12,494 nucleotides of DNA. Origin: CAVAVT01 sp963592185. Lineage in GTDB: Bacteria > Bacillota > Negativicutes > Selenomonadales > Selenomonadaceae. This document shows, one piece after another, positions 1-5,940 of this stretch. The notes under the pieces were generated by a model. The model saw only the letters and a program-made list of their open reading frames with translations. It had not been told where the DNA came from and ran no database searches. The translations under genes were made by a program, and so were the position numbers. The stretch is taken from the NCBI GenBank assembly GCA_963592185.1, contig CAVAVT010000042.1, positions 1-12,494 of the forward strand, in the 5' to 3' direction. How positions within the stretch are numbered: the first letter of the stretch is position 1; each line of letters opens with the position of its first letter.

Positions 1-7
1 CACTTGT

Positions 8-36
8 TTGACGATGATAATTGTTCGTGTTATAAT
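8..36 (+). promoter_or_regulatory. Sigma-A type promoter of rnpB
   Basis: A -35 box TTGACG (8-13) and a perfect -10 box TATAAT (31-36) are separated by exactly 17 bases. Transcription would begin near 43, a few bases before the first paired base of RNase P RNA helix P1 (about 51). Such a strong promoter fits a constitutively expressed stable RNA. Confidence 0.85.
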
Positions 37-50
37 TTTATCTGTATTGG

Positions 51-403
51 TCATGAGTATGAAAGACAATCGCTGACGCCTTGTGCGTTTGAGGAAAGTC
101 CGGGCTCCGCAGGGCAGTGTGCTGGATAACGTCCAGCGAGGGTGACCTTAGGGAAAGTGCTATAGAAATTTAAACCGCCTGCATTTGCAGGTAAGGGTGG
201 AAAGGTGCGGTAAGAGCGCACCAGCATTCAGGTGACTGGATGGCTAGGTAAACCCCACATGGAGCAAGACCGAATAGGGAAGGGTATGATGCGGCCCGCA
301 GACCTTCCGGGTGTGTCGCTAGAGCCTGCAGGCAACTGCAGGTCCAGATAAATGATTGTCGCCACGGAAGTGGTACAGAACTCGGCTTATTGATTACTCG
401 TGA
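51..403 (+). ncRNA. rnpB: RNase P RNA, bacterial type A
   Basis: This is the catalytic RNA of ribonuclease P, which removes the 5' leader from precursor tRNAs together with the RnpA protein. The conserved core is plain: GAGGAAAGTCCGGGCTCC near 91-108 and ACAGAACTCGGCTTAT near 375-390 form helix P4 and its flanks. GGTGCGGTAAGAGCGCACC near 204-222 is the usual specificity-domain hairpin. Helix P1 pairs 52-59 with 395-402 (CATGAGTA with TACTCGTG, one G-U), and P2 pairs GACAATC (65-71) with GATTGTC (354-360). The long-range P2 pairing and the overall length of about 350 bases indicate the ancestral type A fold, not the Bacillus type B fold. Ends are set from P1 and are good to a few bases. ORFs overlapping this RNA on the minus strand are spurious. 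Confidence 0.95.
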
Positions 404-419
404 TGAATATGACGACAAA

Positions 420-447
420 GCTGTCGGTTTTGCCGACAGCATTTTTT
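420..447 (+). terminator. Intrinsic terminator of rnpB
   Basis: A perfect 8-bp stem GCTGTCGG (420-427) / CCGACAGC (433-440) with a 5-base loop is followed by A and six T residues (442-447). It lies 17 bases after the end of RNase P RNA helix P1. Confidence 0.9.
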
Positions 448-540
448 CGGCATTTTCGTGGACTTCTTGTAAAAAACCACTCCTCTACGTGCAGGGAGAA
501 AGGAAGAAGACACGATTTGCATATTGAGTTTATATATAAA

Positions 541-656
541 GCCTAATCCAGCTCAGGAGCGGGGGAACCAATTTTTGGGGTGAATGAATTGCCGTGCCTT
601 GGTGCAGCAATCAAAGGGTAGTTCTCTGCCCTAACCCGGCAGCTAACCTCGTAGGC
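541..656 (+). promoter_or_regulatory. Cyclic di-AMP riboswitch (ydaO/yuaA class)
   Basis: The leader of the NlpC/P60 gene carries the hallmark conserved blocks of the ydaO motif: GGGGGAACCAA (561-571), TTGGGGTGAAT (575-585) and CAGCTAACCTCGTAGGC (640-656). A short P1 helix pairs GCCT (541-544) with AGGC (653-656). An AGGG/CCCT hairpin (615-618 with 629-632) and a variable stem around 588-611 also fit. The class binds c-di-AMP and usually turns genes off when the ligand is high; cell-wall hydrolases are among its best known targets, matching the downstream gene. No terminator hairpin follows the aptamer, so control is probably at the ribosome binding site: AGGAG (667-671) lies 11 bases after P1. 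I found no convincing promoter in 448-540. Bases 531-540 are a TATATA-rich run, but a start from there would leave almost no 5' flank for P1. Confidence 0.9.
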
Positions 657-681
657 GAATAGAGAGAGGAGTAGTGGCTTT

Positions 682-1344
682 TTGAGTAAAGCGATGCGCA
701 TTTTTGCGCTGTCTATGGTACTTATGTGCTGGTTCTCCGTTGTTAATGCATCTGCATTCCGTATCGGTGATCAGGGTAGCGACGTGGTAGCTATCCAGAG
801 TCAGCTCGTGAGTCTCGGTTATGATGTTGAGGCGGATGGCGATTTTGGACCCGCAACAGCTGAAGCTGTTAAGGAGTTCCAGAGAGCCAAGGGAATCCAG
901 GCTGATGGTTTTGTAGGTAACACCACCTATAAGGCATTGCTTGGCAGGGAGATGCCTGTGGTTCAGCACAGCTCTAACTACATTTCCCGCAGCATTATCC
1001 AGACCTCAATGAACTACATCGGAGTTCCCTATGTATTTGGTGGAACAACTCCGAACGGTTTCGATTGCTCTGGCTATGTACGCTATGTTTTCTCCAACGC
1101 AGGCATTTATCTGCCCCGTATGGCTGACGAGCAGTACGCAGTAGGATCTTCTGTATCCATGAATGAGCTTACAGCTGGTGACTTGGTGTTCTTCTCTACC
1201 TATGAGGCTGGCCCGTCCCACGTAGGCATCTATCTCGGCAATGGAAACTTCATTAATGCTTCTTCAAGCAGGGGCGTTGCGATTGACTCGCTGAACAGCT
1301 CTTACTGGGGATCCTGTTACATTGGTGCACGTAGAATAATGTAA
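682..1344 (+). CDS. Secreted NlpC/P60 peptidoglycan endopeptidase with peptidoglycan-binding domain
   Basis: This 220-residue protein is predicted to be exported and to cut stem peptides of peptidoglycan. Residues 1 to about 25 form a signal peptide with a hydrophobic core and an AxA-like end (NASA). Residues 28-88 match the PG_binding_1 fold (repeated helix pattern with GYDVEADGDFGPATAEAV). Residues 100-220 are the NlpC/P60 domain, with catalytic Cys129 in FDCSGYV, His180 in SHVGIYLGNG and a probable third polar residue Asn192 in FINASS. The TTG start at 682 is preferred because AGGAG (667-671) sits 10 bases upstream; the in-frame ATG at 694 is 22 bases away. The gene is monocistronic, between its riboswitch and a terminator. 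By the usual behaviour of this riboswitch class, high c-di-AMP should lower its expression. The exact bond cleaved cannot be read from the sequence. Confidence 0.93.
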   Translation: MSKAMRIFALSMVLMCWFSVVNASAFRIGDQGSDVVAIQSQLVSLGYDVEADGDFGPATAEAVKEFQRAKGIQADGFVGNTTYKALLGREMPVVQHSSNYISRSIIQTSMNYIGVPYVFGGTTPNGFDCSGYVRYVFSNAGIYLPRMADEQYAVGSSVSMNELTAGDLVFFSTYEAGPSHVGIYLGNGNFINASSSRGVAIDSLNSSYWGSCYIGARRIM

Positions 1345-1357
1345 ATTTTTTTGATTT

Positions 1358-1382
1358 GAGGACCGCAGGGTCCTCTTTTTTT
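1358..1382 (+). terminator. Intrinsic terminator after NlpC/P60 gene
   Basis: A perfect 7-bp stem GAGGACC (1358-1364) / GGTCCTC (1369-1375) with loop GCAG is followed by seven T residues (1376-1382). It starts 13 bases after the stop codon. Confidence 0.92.
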
Positions 1383-1395
1383 ATTGCACAAATTC

Positions 1396-1424
1396 TTGTT
1401 TGAAATTATTTATTATGATAAAAT
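1396..1424 (+). promoter_or_regulatory. Candidate promoter of the lipoprotein-kinase pair
   Basis: TTGTTT (1396-1401) and TAAAAT (1419-1424) are separated by 17 bases in the AT-rich gap after the previous terminator. An overlapping alternative is TTGAAA (1400-1405) with TTATAC (1424-1429), spacer 18. The -35 match is weak in the first and the -10 in the second, so the exact start is uncertain. Confidence 0.4.
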
Positions 1425-1487
1425 TATACGAGGTGTATAGGACTAAAGTATCGGGACGTTTTTTCATAATTCAAAAGGAGTTTAAGC

Positions 1488-2312
1488 GTGAGACTGGCGA
1501 AATTCGGGAAAATACTTGCACTGATGGCGGCAGCTGTAATGGCAGGCGCTGTGCTTACAGGGTGTTCGCTGCAGGGTGCAGATGAAAAAAAGGATACAAG
1601 GCCGGTTATTGTGGTGGGAAGTGACAACTATCCTCCGTATAATTATCGTGACGAGGACGGAGTTTATACAGGTATCGATGTTGACCTGGCAACGGAAGCC
1701 TTTAGACGTATGGGATACCAGACTGAATTCCGAACTATTGAGTGGGAACGGAAAACTGAACTTGTAGATAACGGTGAAATTGACTGCATTATGGGATGTT
1801 TTTCCATGGAGGGACGTCTGAATCAGTACAACTGGGCTGGCTCCTACATGGTGAGCCGCCAGGTGGTGGCTGTGCAGCCGGAAAGCAAGATTTATACTTT
1901 ACAGGATTTGGCTGGCAGGTCCATGGCAGCCCAGTCAACTACAAAGCCGGAGGAAATTTACACCAAGCATAACAATGGAATACTGCCGAAATTGGGGAAT
2001 TTTATCAGCCTTGAAAACCGTGCGCTGATTTATACCTTCATGGGCAAGGGCTACGTAGATGCGGTGGCTGCCCATGAGACAGCCATACTTCAATATATGA
2101 AGGATTATAATATTGACTTCCGCATTATTGATGAACCGCTGATGGTGGTAGGTATTGGTGTTGCCTTTAGCAAAAACGACAAAAGGGGGCTGGCTGAGGA
2201 GCTGGACCGTACCTTTGAAGAGATGCGCAAGGATGGGACATCAGCTAGGATTATTGGCAAATACCTGGATAATCCGGAGAAATATCTGGAGGTGGACAGG
2301 CTTGACTATTAA
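1488..2312 (+). CDS. Family 3 extracellular solute-binding lipoprotein
   Basis: This 274-residue protein belongs to the SBP_bac_3 family, which binds amino acids and similar small ligands outside the membrane. Residues 1-25 are a lipoprotein signal ending in the lipobox LTGC, so Cys26 should be lipidated. Family features follow: VVGSDNYPPYNYRDEDGVYT (about 42-61), GIDVDLATEAFRRMG (62-76), NGEIDCIMGCFSMEGR ending at Arg110, the position that commonly contacts the ligand carboxylate, and the second lobe from LAGRSMAAQSTTKPEE onward. The GTG start has AAGGAG (1475-1480) 7 bases upstream. No ABC permease or ATPase gene is nearby; instead the gene overlaps a hybrid sensor kinase by 11 bases. I infer that it works as a ligand receptor for that kinase, although it could serve a transporter encoded elsewhere. 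The ligand is unknown. Confidence 0.88.
   Translation: MRLAKFGKILALMAAAVMAGAVLTGCSLQGADEKKDTRPVIVVGSDNYPPYNYRDEDGVYTGIDVDLATEAFRRMGYQTEFRTIEWERKTELVDNGEIDCIMGCFSMEGRLNQYNWAGSYMVSRQVVAVQPESKIYTLQDLAGRSMAAQSTTKPEEIYTKHNNGILPKLGNFISLENRALIYTFMGKGYVDAVAAHETAILQYMKDYNIDFRIIDEPLMVVGIGVAFSKNDKRGLAEELDRTFEEMRKDGTSARIIGKYLDNPEKYLEVDRLDY
2288..2304 (+). promoter_or_regulatory. Ribosome binding site fixing the kinase TTG start
   Basis: GGAGG (2288-2292) inside the end of the lipoprotein gene lies 9 bases before TTG (2302-2304). It decides against the much earlier in-frame ATG at 2155, which would add 49 residues with no resemblance to a kinase N-terminus. Confidence 0.75.
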
Positions 2313-4470
2313 AAATATTACCCTTGGCAGAAGCTTTTGGTTTTCAGGCCTTGTGGTTGGCTGTATAGTCATGGTAATTGCTGCCAGTATAGTTTTTTTC
2401 CTGGCACGCAGTGCTACAGAAACAAGGCTGCAGGGAACAGCAAACTATATGAAGGTCCAGTGTTCCACCTACACCCATTATAATGAAGCTTCAGAGGCTC
2501 TGGGACTGCTGCGGTCCATTGAGAACACCAGGCAGGTCAGCCGTAATCTTGTCACTGACAGCCAGAATGGTGTTGCCCTAAGTCAGGATTTGCTGAAGGA
2601 TTATACTGAAAGGCTGTGGCTGAACGGTATCATTATCATGGACACACAGGGCAGGGAAGTATGCAGCTATTATAAAGATGTCAAAATATACCATATTATG
2701 TCGGACCTGGTTCAAAAAAAGCCAGTGCTCCTGTCAAGCAAGCTTTTTGAAAGATCCTATTCCAAGAGAGATTCTCTGGCGGATGGTGCCTACATGGATA
2801 TGTCCGCCTGCCCAAGGCTGGATGCTCCAGGAATAGTTGTGACTTACTACTATACCTCTGAGGAGTATGTAAGGAATTATGTTCTTACCCTCCAGAGCCT
2901 TCTGTCAGGATACAGTGTGGAGAATGATGGAACCGTTGTCATAGTTAAGGATGGTATGGTATCAGCCTCCAATGACACATCACTGGTAGGACAAAATGCT
3001 GTTGACAATGTAAATATAAAAGAACTCATGGCAAATGGCAACAGCAGAGATTTGCTCAATATCACCAGCAGCGGAAACTATGGTTTGATGCTGAAGCAGA
3101 GGGATTATTATATTTATGTCTACGTATCATCACATAATATGCTTAAAAGCTATTTGCCAATACTGCTGGCGGTGCTGATGGTATATTTGATTGTCCTTGT
3201 TGTTATTTGGGCAATGGTTTACCGCAAGGAGTTTAGTCTCAAGCAACATGCCATGAAGGAGGAACTTCGCTACAAGAAGCAGCTGGAGCAGGAAGCTAAG
3301 AGGGCAGATGAGGCAAACCAGTCAAAGACCAAATTTCTGCAGCGTATGAGCCACGATATCCGTACACCTATCAATGGTATAATCGGTATGTTGGAGGTGG
3401 CAGAGCATTACAGGGATGATTTGGAGAAGCAGGCGGAATGCCGTGACAAAATCGGTGATGCCTCAAGACTTTTGCTGGAACTGGTAAATGAAATACTTGA
3501 TATGGGCAAGCTGGAATCTGGTGAAATTGTAATGGAGCACCGTCCTTTCAGCCTTAAGGATGTTGATAGGGAAGTTGTTACTGTTATAGAAAAACTTGCC
3601 GTCGAGCAGGGTATTAATCTTATTAATAAGGGCATTGCTGCAGAGCATACAGATTTTATTGGCAGTCCCGGACATGTAAAGCGGCTGCTGATGAATATTA
3701 TGAGCAATGCTGTCAAGTACAATAAGGTCAATGGTTCCATAACCATTAGCTGCACGGAGCTTCCCTCGGACAATCCAGATGAGGCTGTAATCCAATTTAT
3801 CTGCACAGATACAGGCATCGGCATGAGCGAGGAGTATCAGAAGAATATTTTTGAGCCATTTACTCAGGAGAATCAGGAAGTCCAGTCGAAATATGGCGGC
3901 TCTGGCCTGGGAATGCCTATCATGAAGGCTCTTGTGGAACAGATGAATGGCACAGTTGATTTCACTAGTGAACAGGGCAAGGGAACAACCTTTGTAGTAA
4001 CCATTCCGTTTGAAATCGACAAGTCGGCGAAGGACCACGAGGATGAGGTGGATGAGCTGGTGGACAGTGATTTCTCTTTGGATGGAATCCACGTGCTTCT
4101 GGCTGAGGACAATGAGCTGAACATGGAGATAGCGGAGTTTGTCCTCACCAACCAAAATGCTGTTGTAACCAAGGTTTGGAACGGTCTGGAGGCTGTGGAG
4201 GCATTCAGAAATTCCAAGCCGGGAGAGTACGATATTATACTCATGGATGTAATGATGCCGGAAATGAATGGCTATGAGGCTTCAAGGACAATCCGCAGTA
4301 TGGAGAGACCGGATGCAGCCACCATTCCTATTGTGGCGATGACCGCAAATGCCTTTACGGAAGACAGAATTGCATCTATGGAGGCTGGCATGAACGAACA
4401 TCTGCCGAAGCCCTTGGATGTAAATTTAGTAATAACGACAATTGCAAAGCTTTTGAAAAAGCGGAAATAA
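2302..4470 (+). CDS. Membrane hybrid sensor histidine kinase with C-terminal receiver
   Basis: This 722-residue kinase has a TM helix at about 12-33, an extracellular sensor of about 250 residues (34-283), a second TM helix at about 285-308, and a coiled linker. The HisKA domain has the phospho-acceptor His351 in MSHDIRTPINGIIG. The ATPase domain has Asn469 (N box), DTGIG (503-507) and GGSGLG (532-537). The receiver starts near 596 (VLLAEDNELNM), with phospho-acceptor Asp649 in LMDVMMPEMNG. Two sensor segments (GIIIMDTQGREV and VVIVKDGMVSASNDTSLVG) resemble strands of a double Cache domain, which is an inference. An upstream in-frame ATG at 2155 lies inside the lipoprotein gene; the TTG at 2302 is chosen because GGAGG (2288-2292) precedes it by 9 bases and the product then begins just before TM1. 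The overlap suggests translational coupling. No HPt protein or output regulator is encoded nearby. Confidence 0.9.
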   Translation: MTIKNITLGRSFWFSGLVVGCIVMVIAASIVFFLARSATETRLQGTANYMKVQCSTYTHYNEASEALGLLRSIENTRQVSRNLVTDSQNGVALSQDLLKDYTERLWLNGIIIMDTQGREVCSYYKDVKIYHIMSDLVQKKPVLLSSKLFERSYSKRDSLADGAYMDMSACPRLDAPGIVVTYYYTSEEYVRNYVLTLQSLLSGYSVENDGTVVIVKDGMVSASNDTSLVGQNAVDNVNIKELMANGNSRDLLNITSSGNYGLMLKQRDYYIYVYVSSHNMLKSYLPILLAVLMVYLIVLVVIWAMVYRKEFSLKQHAMKEELRYKKQLEQEAKRADEANQSKTKFLQRMSHDIRTPINGIIGMLEVAEHYRDDLEKQAECRDKIGDASRLLLELVNEILDMGKLESGEIVMEHRPFSLKDVDREVVTVIEKLAVEQGINLINKGIAAEHTDFIGSPGHVKRLLMNIMSNAVKYNKVNGSITISCTELPSDNPDEAVIQFICTDTGIGMSEEYQKNIFEPFTQENQEVQSKYGGSGLGMPIMKALVEQMNGTVDFTSEQGKGTTFVVTIPFEIDKSAKDHEDEVDELVDSDFSLDGIHVLLAEDNELNMEIAEFVLTNQNAVVTKVWNGLEAVEAFRNSKPGEYDIILMDVMMPEMNGYEASRTIRSMERPDAATIPIVAMTANAFTEDRIASMEAGMNEHLPKPLDVNLVITTIAKLLKKRK

Positions 4471-4474
4471 AGAA

Positions 4475-4512
4475 GAGGCTGTGGTAATGCGTATCTGCAT
4501 TATCACAGCCTC
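4475..4512. terminator. Long hairpin, probable bidirectional terminator
   Basis: A 16-bp stem with a single G-U pair joins 4475-4490 (GAGGCTGTGGTAATGC) and 4497-4512 (GCATTATCACAGCCTC), with a 6-base loop. It begins 4 bases after the kinase stop. The plus-strand tail is poor in T (CGGCTTTA), while the minus-strand tail is richer (TTCTTTATTT). It therefore probably ends transcription from both the kinase and the convergent small minus-strand gene. Confidence 0.75.
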
Positions 4513-4527
4513 CGGCTTTATGCTGTA

Positions 4528-4605
4528 CTATTCAGTAAAAATGTCATCCCAAAGAACATAAGTAATCATCAGTACAGTCAGAAAAACAATAAATAAATCG
4601 CCCAT
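4528..4605 (-). CDS. Small hydrophobic membrane protein, 25 residues, unknown function
   Basis: On the minus strand, ATG (complement of 4603-4605) opens a 25-codon frame ending in TAG (complement of 4528-4530). A perfect SD GGAGG (complement of 4611-4615) lies 5 bases upstream. The product starts MGDLFIVFLTVL, continues as an uninterrupted hydrophobic stretch (about residues 4-19), and ends with the acidic tail WDDIFTE: one predicted membrane helix with charged ends. The SD, a promoter-like sequence upstream (4626-4654) and a T-tailed hairpin downstream (4475-4512) together make a complete small gene. I do not recognise the family. Length and layout recall accessory peptides such as KdpF or CydX and some type I toxins, but no kdp or cyd genes and no antisense promoter are visible. 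It is convergent with the kinase and divergent from dprA. Confidence 0.6.
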   Translation of the reverse strand: MGDLFIVFLTVLMITYVLWDDIFTE

Positions 4606-4625
4606 AAGTACCTCCACTACCTTTG

Positions 4626-4654
4626 ATGGTACATCCTAAACAAAATTATTGCAA
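4626..4654 (-). promoter_or_regulatory. Candidate promoter of the small membrane-protein gene
   Basis: Read on the minus strand, TTGCAA (complement of 4649-4654) and TACCAT (complement of 4626-4631) are separated by 17 bases; each matches 4 of 6 consensus positions. The transcript would start near 4619, giving a very short leader that still contains the GGAGG site at 4611-4615. Confidence 0.4.
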
Positions 4655-4699
4655 GGGATATACATAGCTATTTTTTCGGCAGATATGTCTTTGACTATA

Positions 4700-4728
4700 T
4701 TGCAAATTCTGAAATTTTTTTGTATCAT
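4700..4728 (+). promoter_or_regulatory. Candidate promoter of the dprA operon with a CodY-like box in the spacer
   Basis: TTGCAA (4700-4705) and TATCAT (4723-4728) are separated by 17 bases. The spacer holds CAAATTCTGAAATTT (4703-4717), which differs from the CodY consensus AATTTTCWGAAAATT at 4 of 15 positions and has perfect AAATT/AATTT arms. A perfect TATAAT at 4805-4810 is closer to dprA but has no recognisable -35. The rest of 4729-4836 shows nothing else I can support. Confidence 0.35.
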
Positions 4729-4836
4729 GACTTAGTATAGTATCTGTACAAAAGAATATTGAGCGCCACAGTAAGAAATGCAGTACCAGAGAAAGTCTTC
4801 TATATATAATAGGCGTATATTACGGAGGGGATTTGG

Positions 4837-5940
4837 TTGGAAAGGTATTATCTTGCTGCTATTCAGATGTGTCATGGCATGGGGAATGCCACAGTTGTAA
4901 AGCTCCTGTCCCAGGGAATCACTGCAGAATCCATTTGGATGAGCCATGGGGAAGTTCTTAGGGGGTCAGGTCTTAAGGAGGAGCTTATAAAAAGCTTTGA
5001 GGATGAAAGCAAAGCTTTTCCGGACAGACCTTTTAAGATTCAAGCGGACTGTGAGAAAAAGGAGATATCCCTGTGCGGCATAAATGACGGGGATTATCCG
5101 GAAAGTCTGAAGAATATCTACAATCCGCCGCTTCTGCTCTTTTATAAGGGCTGCTTAATGCCGGATGTACCAAGGCTGGCGGTGGTGGGCTCAAGAAAAT
5201 GCAGTCCCTATGGCAGAGCTGTTGCCTCAAGGCTTTCAGCGGAAGCTGCGGCTGCCGGAATAACCATAGTAAGCGGCGCAGCCTATGGAATCGATACGGA
5301 GGCGCACAAGGGCGCGCTGACCACTGGAAGGACAGTGGCGGTGCTGGGATGCGGTCCGGATGTGGTCTATCCTTCATCGAACCGGAGACTTTTGCAGCAG
5401 ATACTTGAAAAGGGCGTAATAATATCAGAATATGCGCCGGGGACAAAACCATTGCCGGCTTTTTTTCCTGCGCGCAACAGAATAATAAGCGGCTTATGCC
5501 AGGGTACTCTTGTGGTGGAGGCGGCTATGCACAGCGGTTCGTTGATTACCGCTGGCTTCGCATTGGAGGAGGGCCGGAATGTTTATGCAGTTCCAGGAGG
5601 TATCTTTTCAGATACCAGCAGGGGCTGCAACAAGCTTATTCAGCAGGGGGCGGTCCTTGTACAGGATGCGGAGGATTTGCTCCGGGAGTACGGCTTGGAA
5701 AAGGCGGCAGACGGGCCGCAGGACGGAGTACCGGCTAACCTTTCCCGTGAGGAGAGGCTCATATTGGAAATTTTACCGGCGGATGTGCCGATGACAGTTG
5801 ATGAAATCATATGCAGGTTAGGGAGCAAAGGGGTCTCCAATATCATGTTTCAGCTTCTGCAGCTTGAAATGAAGGGGCTTGCGGAGGAAACAGACACCCA
5901 TGCATATGTCCGAAGTGCTAAGGGGGATAATATTAAGTGA
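4837..5940 (+). CDS. dprA: DNA processing protein DprA (Smf)
   Basis: DprA binds incoming single-stranded DNA in the cytoplasm, protects it and loads RecA during natural transformation. The 367-residue length is normal for the family. An N-terminal helical region of about 100 residues precedes the Rossmann-like core: LAVVGSRKCSPYG (114-126), VSGAAYGIDTEAHKGAL (145-161), VAVLGCGPDVVYPSSN (167-182), FFPARNRIISGL (209-220) and MHSGSLITAGFALEEGRNV (231-249). A C-terminal winged-helix-like domain covers about 302-360. The TTG start has GGAGGGG (4824-4830) 6 bases upstream. The stop overlaps the topA start by 4 bases (GTGA). It heads the dprA-topA-trmFO-hslVU operon. A dprA gene alone does not show that the organism is competent, since it is widespread in bacteria. 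Confidence 0.95.
   Translation: MERYYLAAIQMCHGMGNATVVKLLSQGITAESIWMSHGEVLRGSGLKEELIKSFEDESKAFPDRPFKIQADCEKKEISLCGINDGDYPESLKNIYNPPLLLFYKGCLMPDVPRLAVVGSRKCSPYGRAVASRLSAEAAAAGITIVSGAAYGIDTEAHKGALTTGRTVAVLGCGPDVVYPSSNRRLLQQILEKGVIISEYAPGTKPLPAFFPARNRIISGLCQGTLVVEAAMHSGSLITAGFALEEGRNVYAVPGGIFSDTSRGCNKLIQQGAVLVQDAEDLLREYGLEKAADGPQDGVPANLSREERLILEILPADVPMTVDEIICRLGSKGVSNIMFQLLQLEMKGLAEETDTHAYVRSAKGDNIK

Noticed and set aside
170..442. Minus-strand 90-codon ORF
   Set aside because: It lies over RNase P RNA and its terminator, has no recognisable protein features, and is explained by the structured RNA.
531..540. TATATATAAA as a -10 box for the NlpC/P60 gene
   Set aside because: No -35 lies at a proper distance, and a start from there would fall at or inside the first strand of the riboswitch P1 helix.
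2155..2301. N-terminal extension of the hybrid kinase from an ATG at 2155
   Set aside because: It overlaps the end of the lipoprotein gene out of frame and encodes no kinase-like sequence. The TTG at 2302 has a well placed GGAGG and puts TM1 near the N-terminus.
3463..4155. Minus-strand 230-codon ORF inside the kinase gene
   Set aside because: It is a reading-frame shadow of the conserved HisKA/ATPase/receiver coding sequence, with no domain signature. The same applies to the long minus-strand frames at 6042-6641, 7305-8054 and 9515-10084.
4528..4605. Calling the small membrane ORF a KdpF subunit or a type I toxin
   Set aside because: No kdpABC genes, no Fst-like conserved Pro/Gly pattern and no opposing antisense promoter are visible. 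Only size and hydrophobicity match, so the function is left open.
4818..4828. The 11-base string TATTACGGAGG before both dprA and hslV (9548-9558)
   Set aside because: It includes the SD and is short, with little similarity beyond it. It is best taken as chance around two strong ribosome binding sites.
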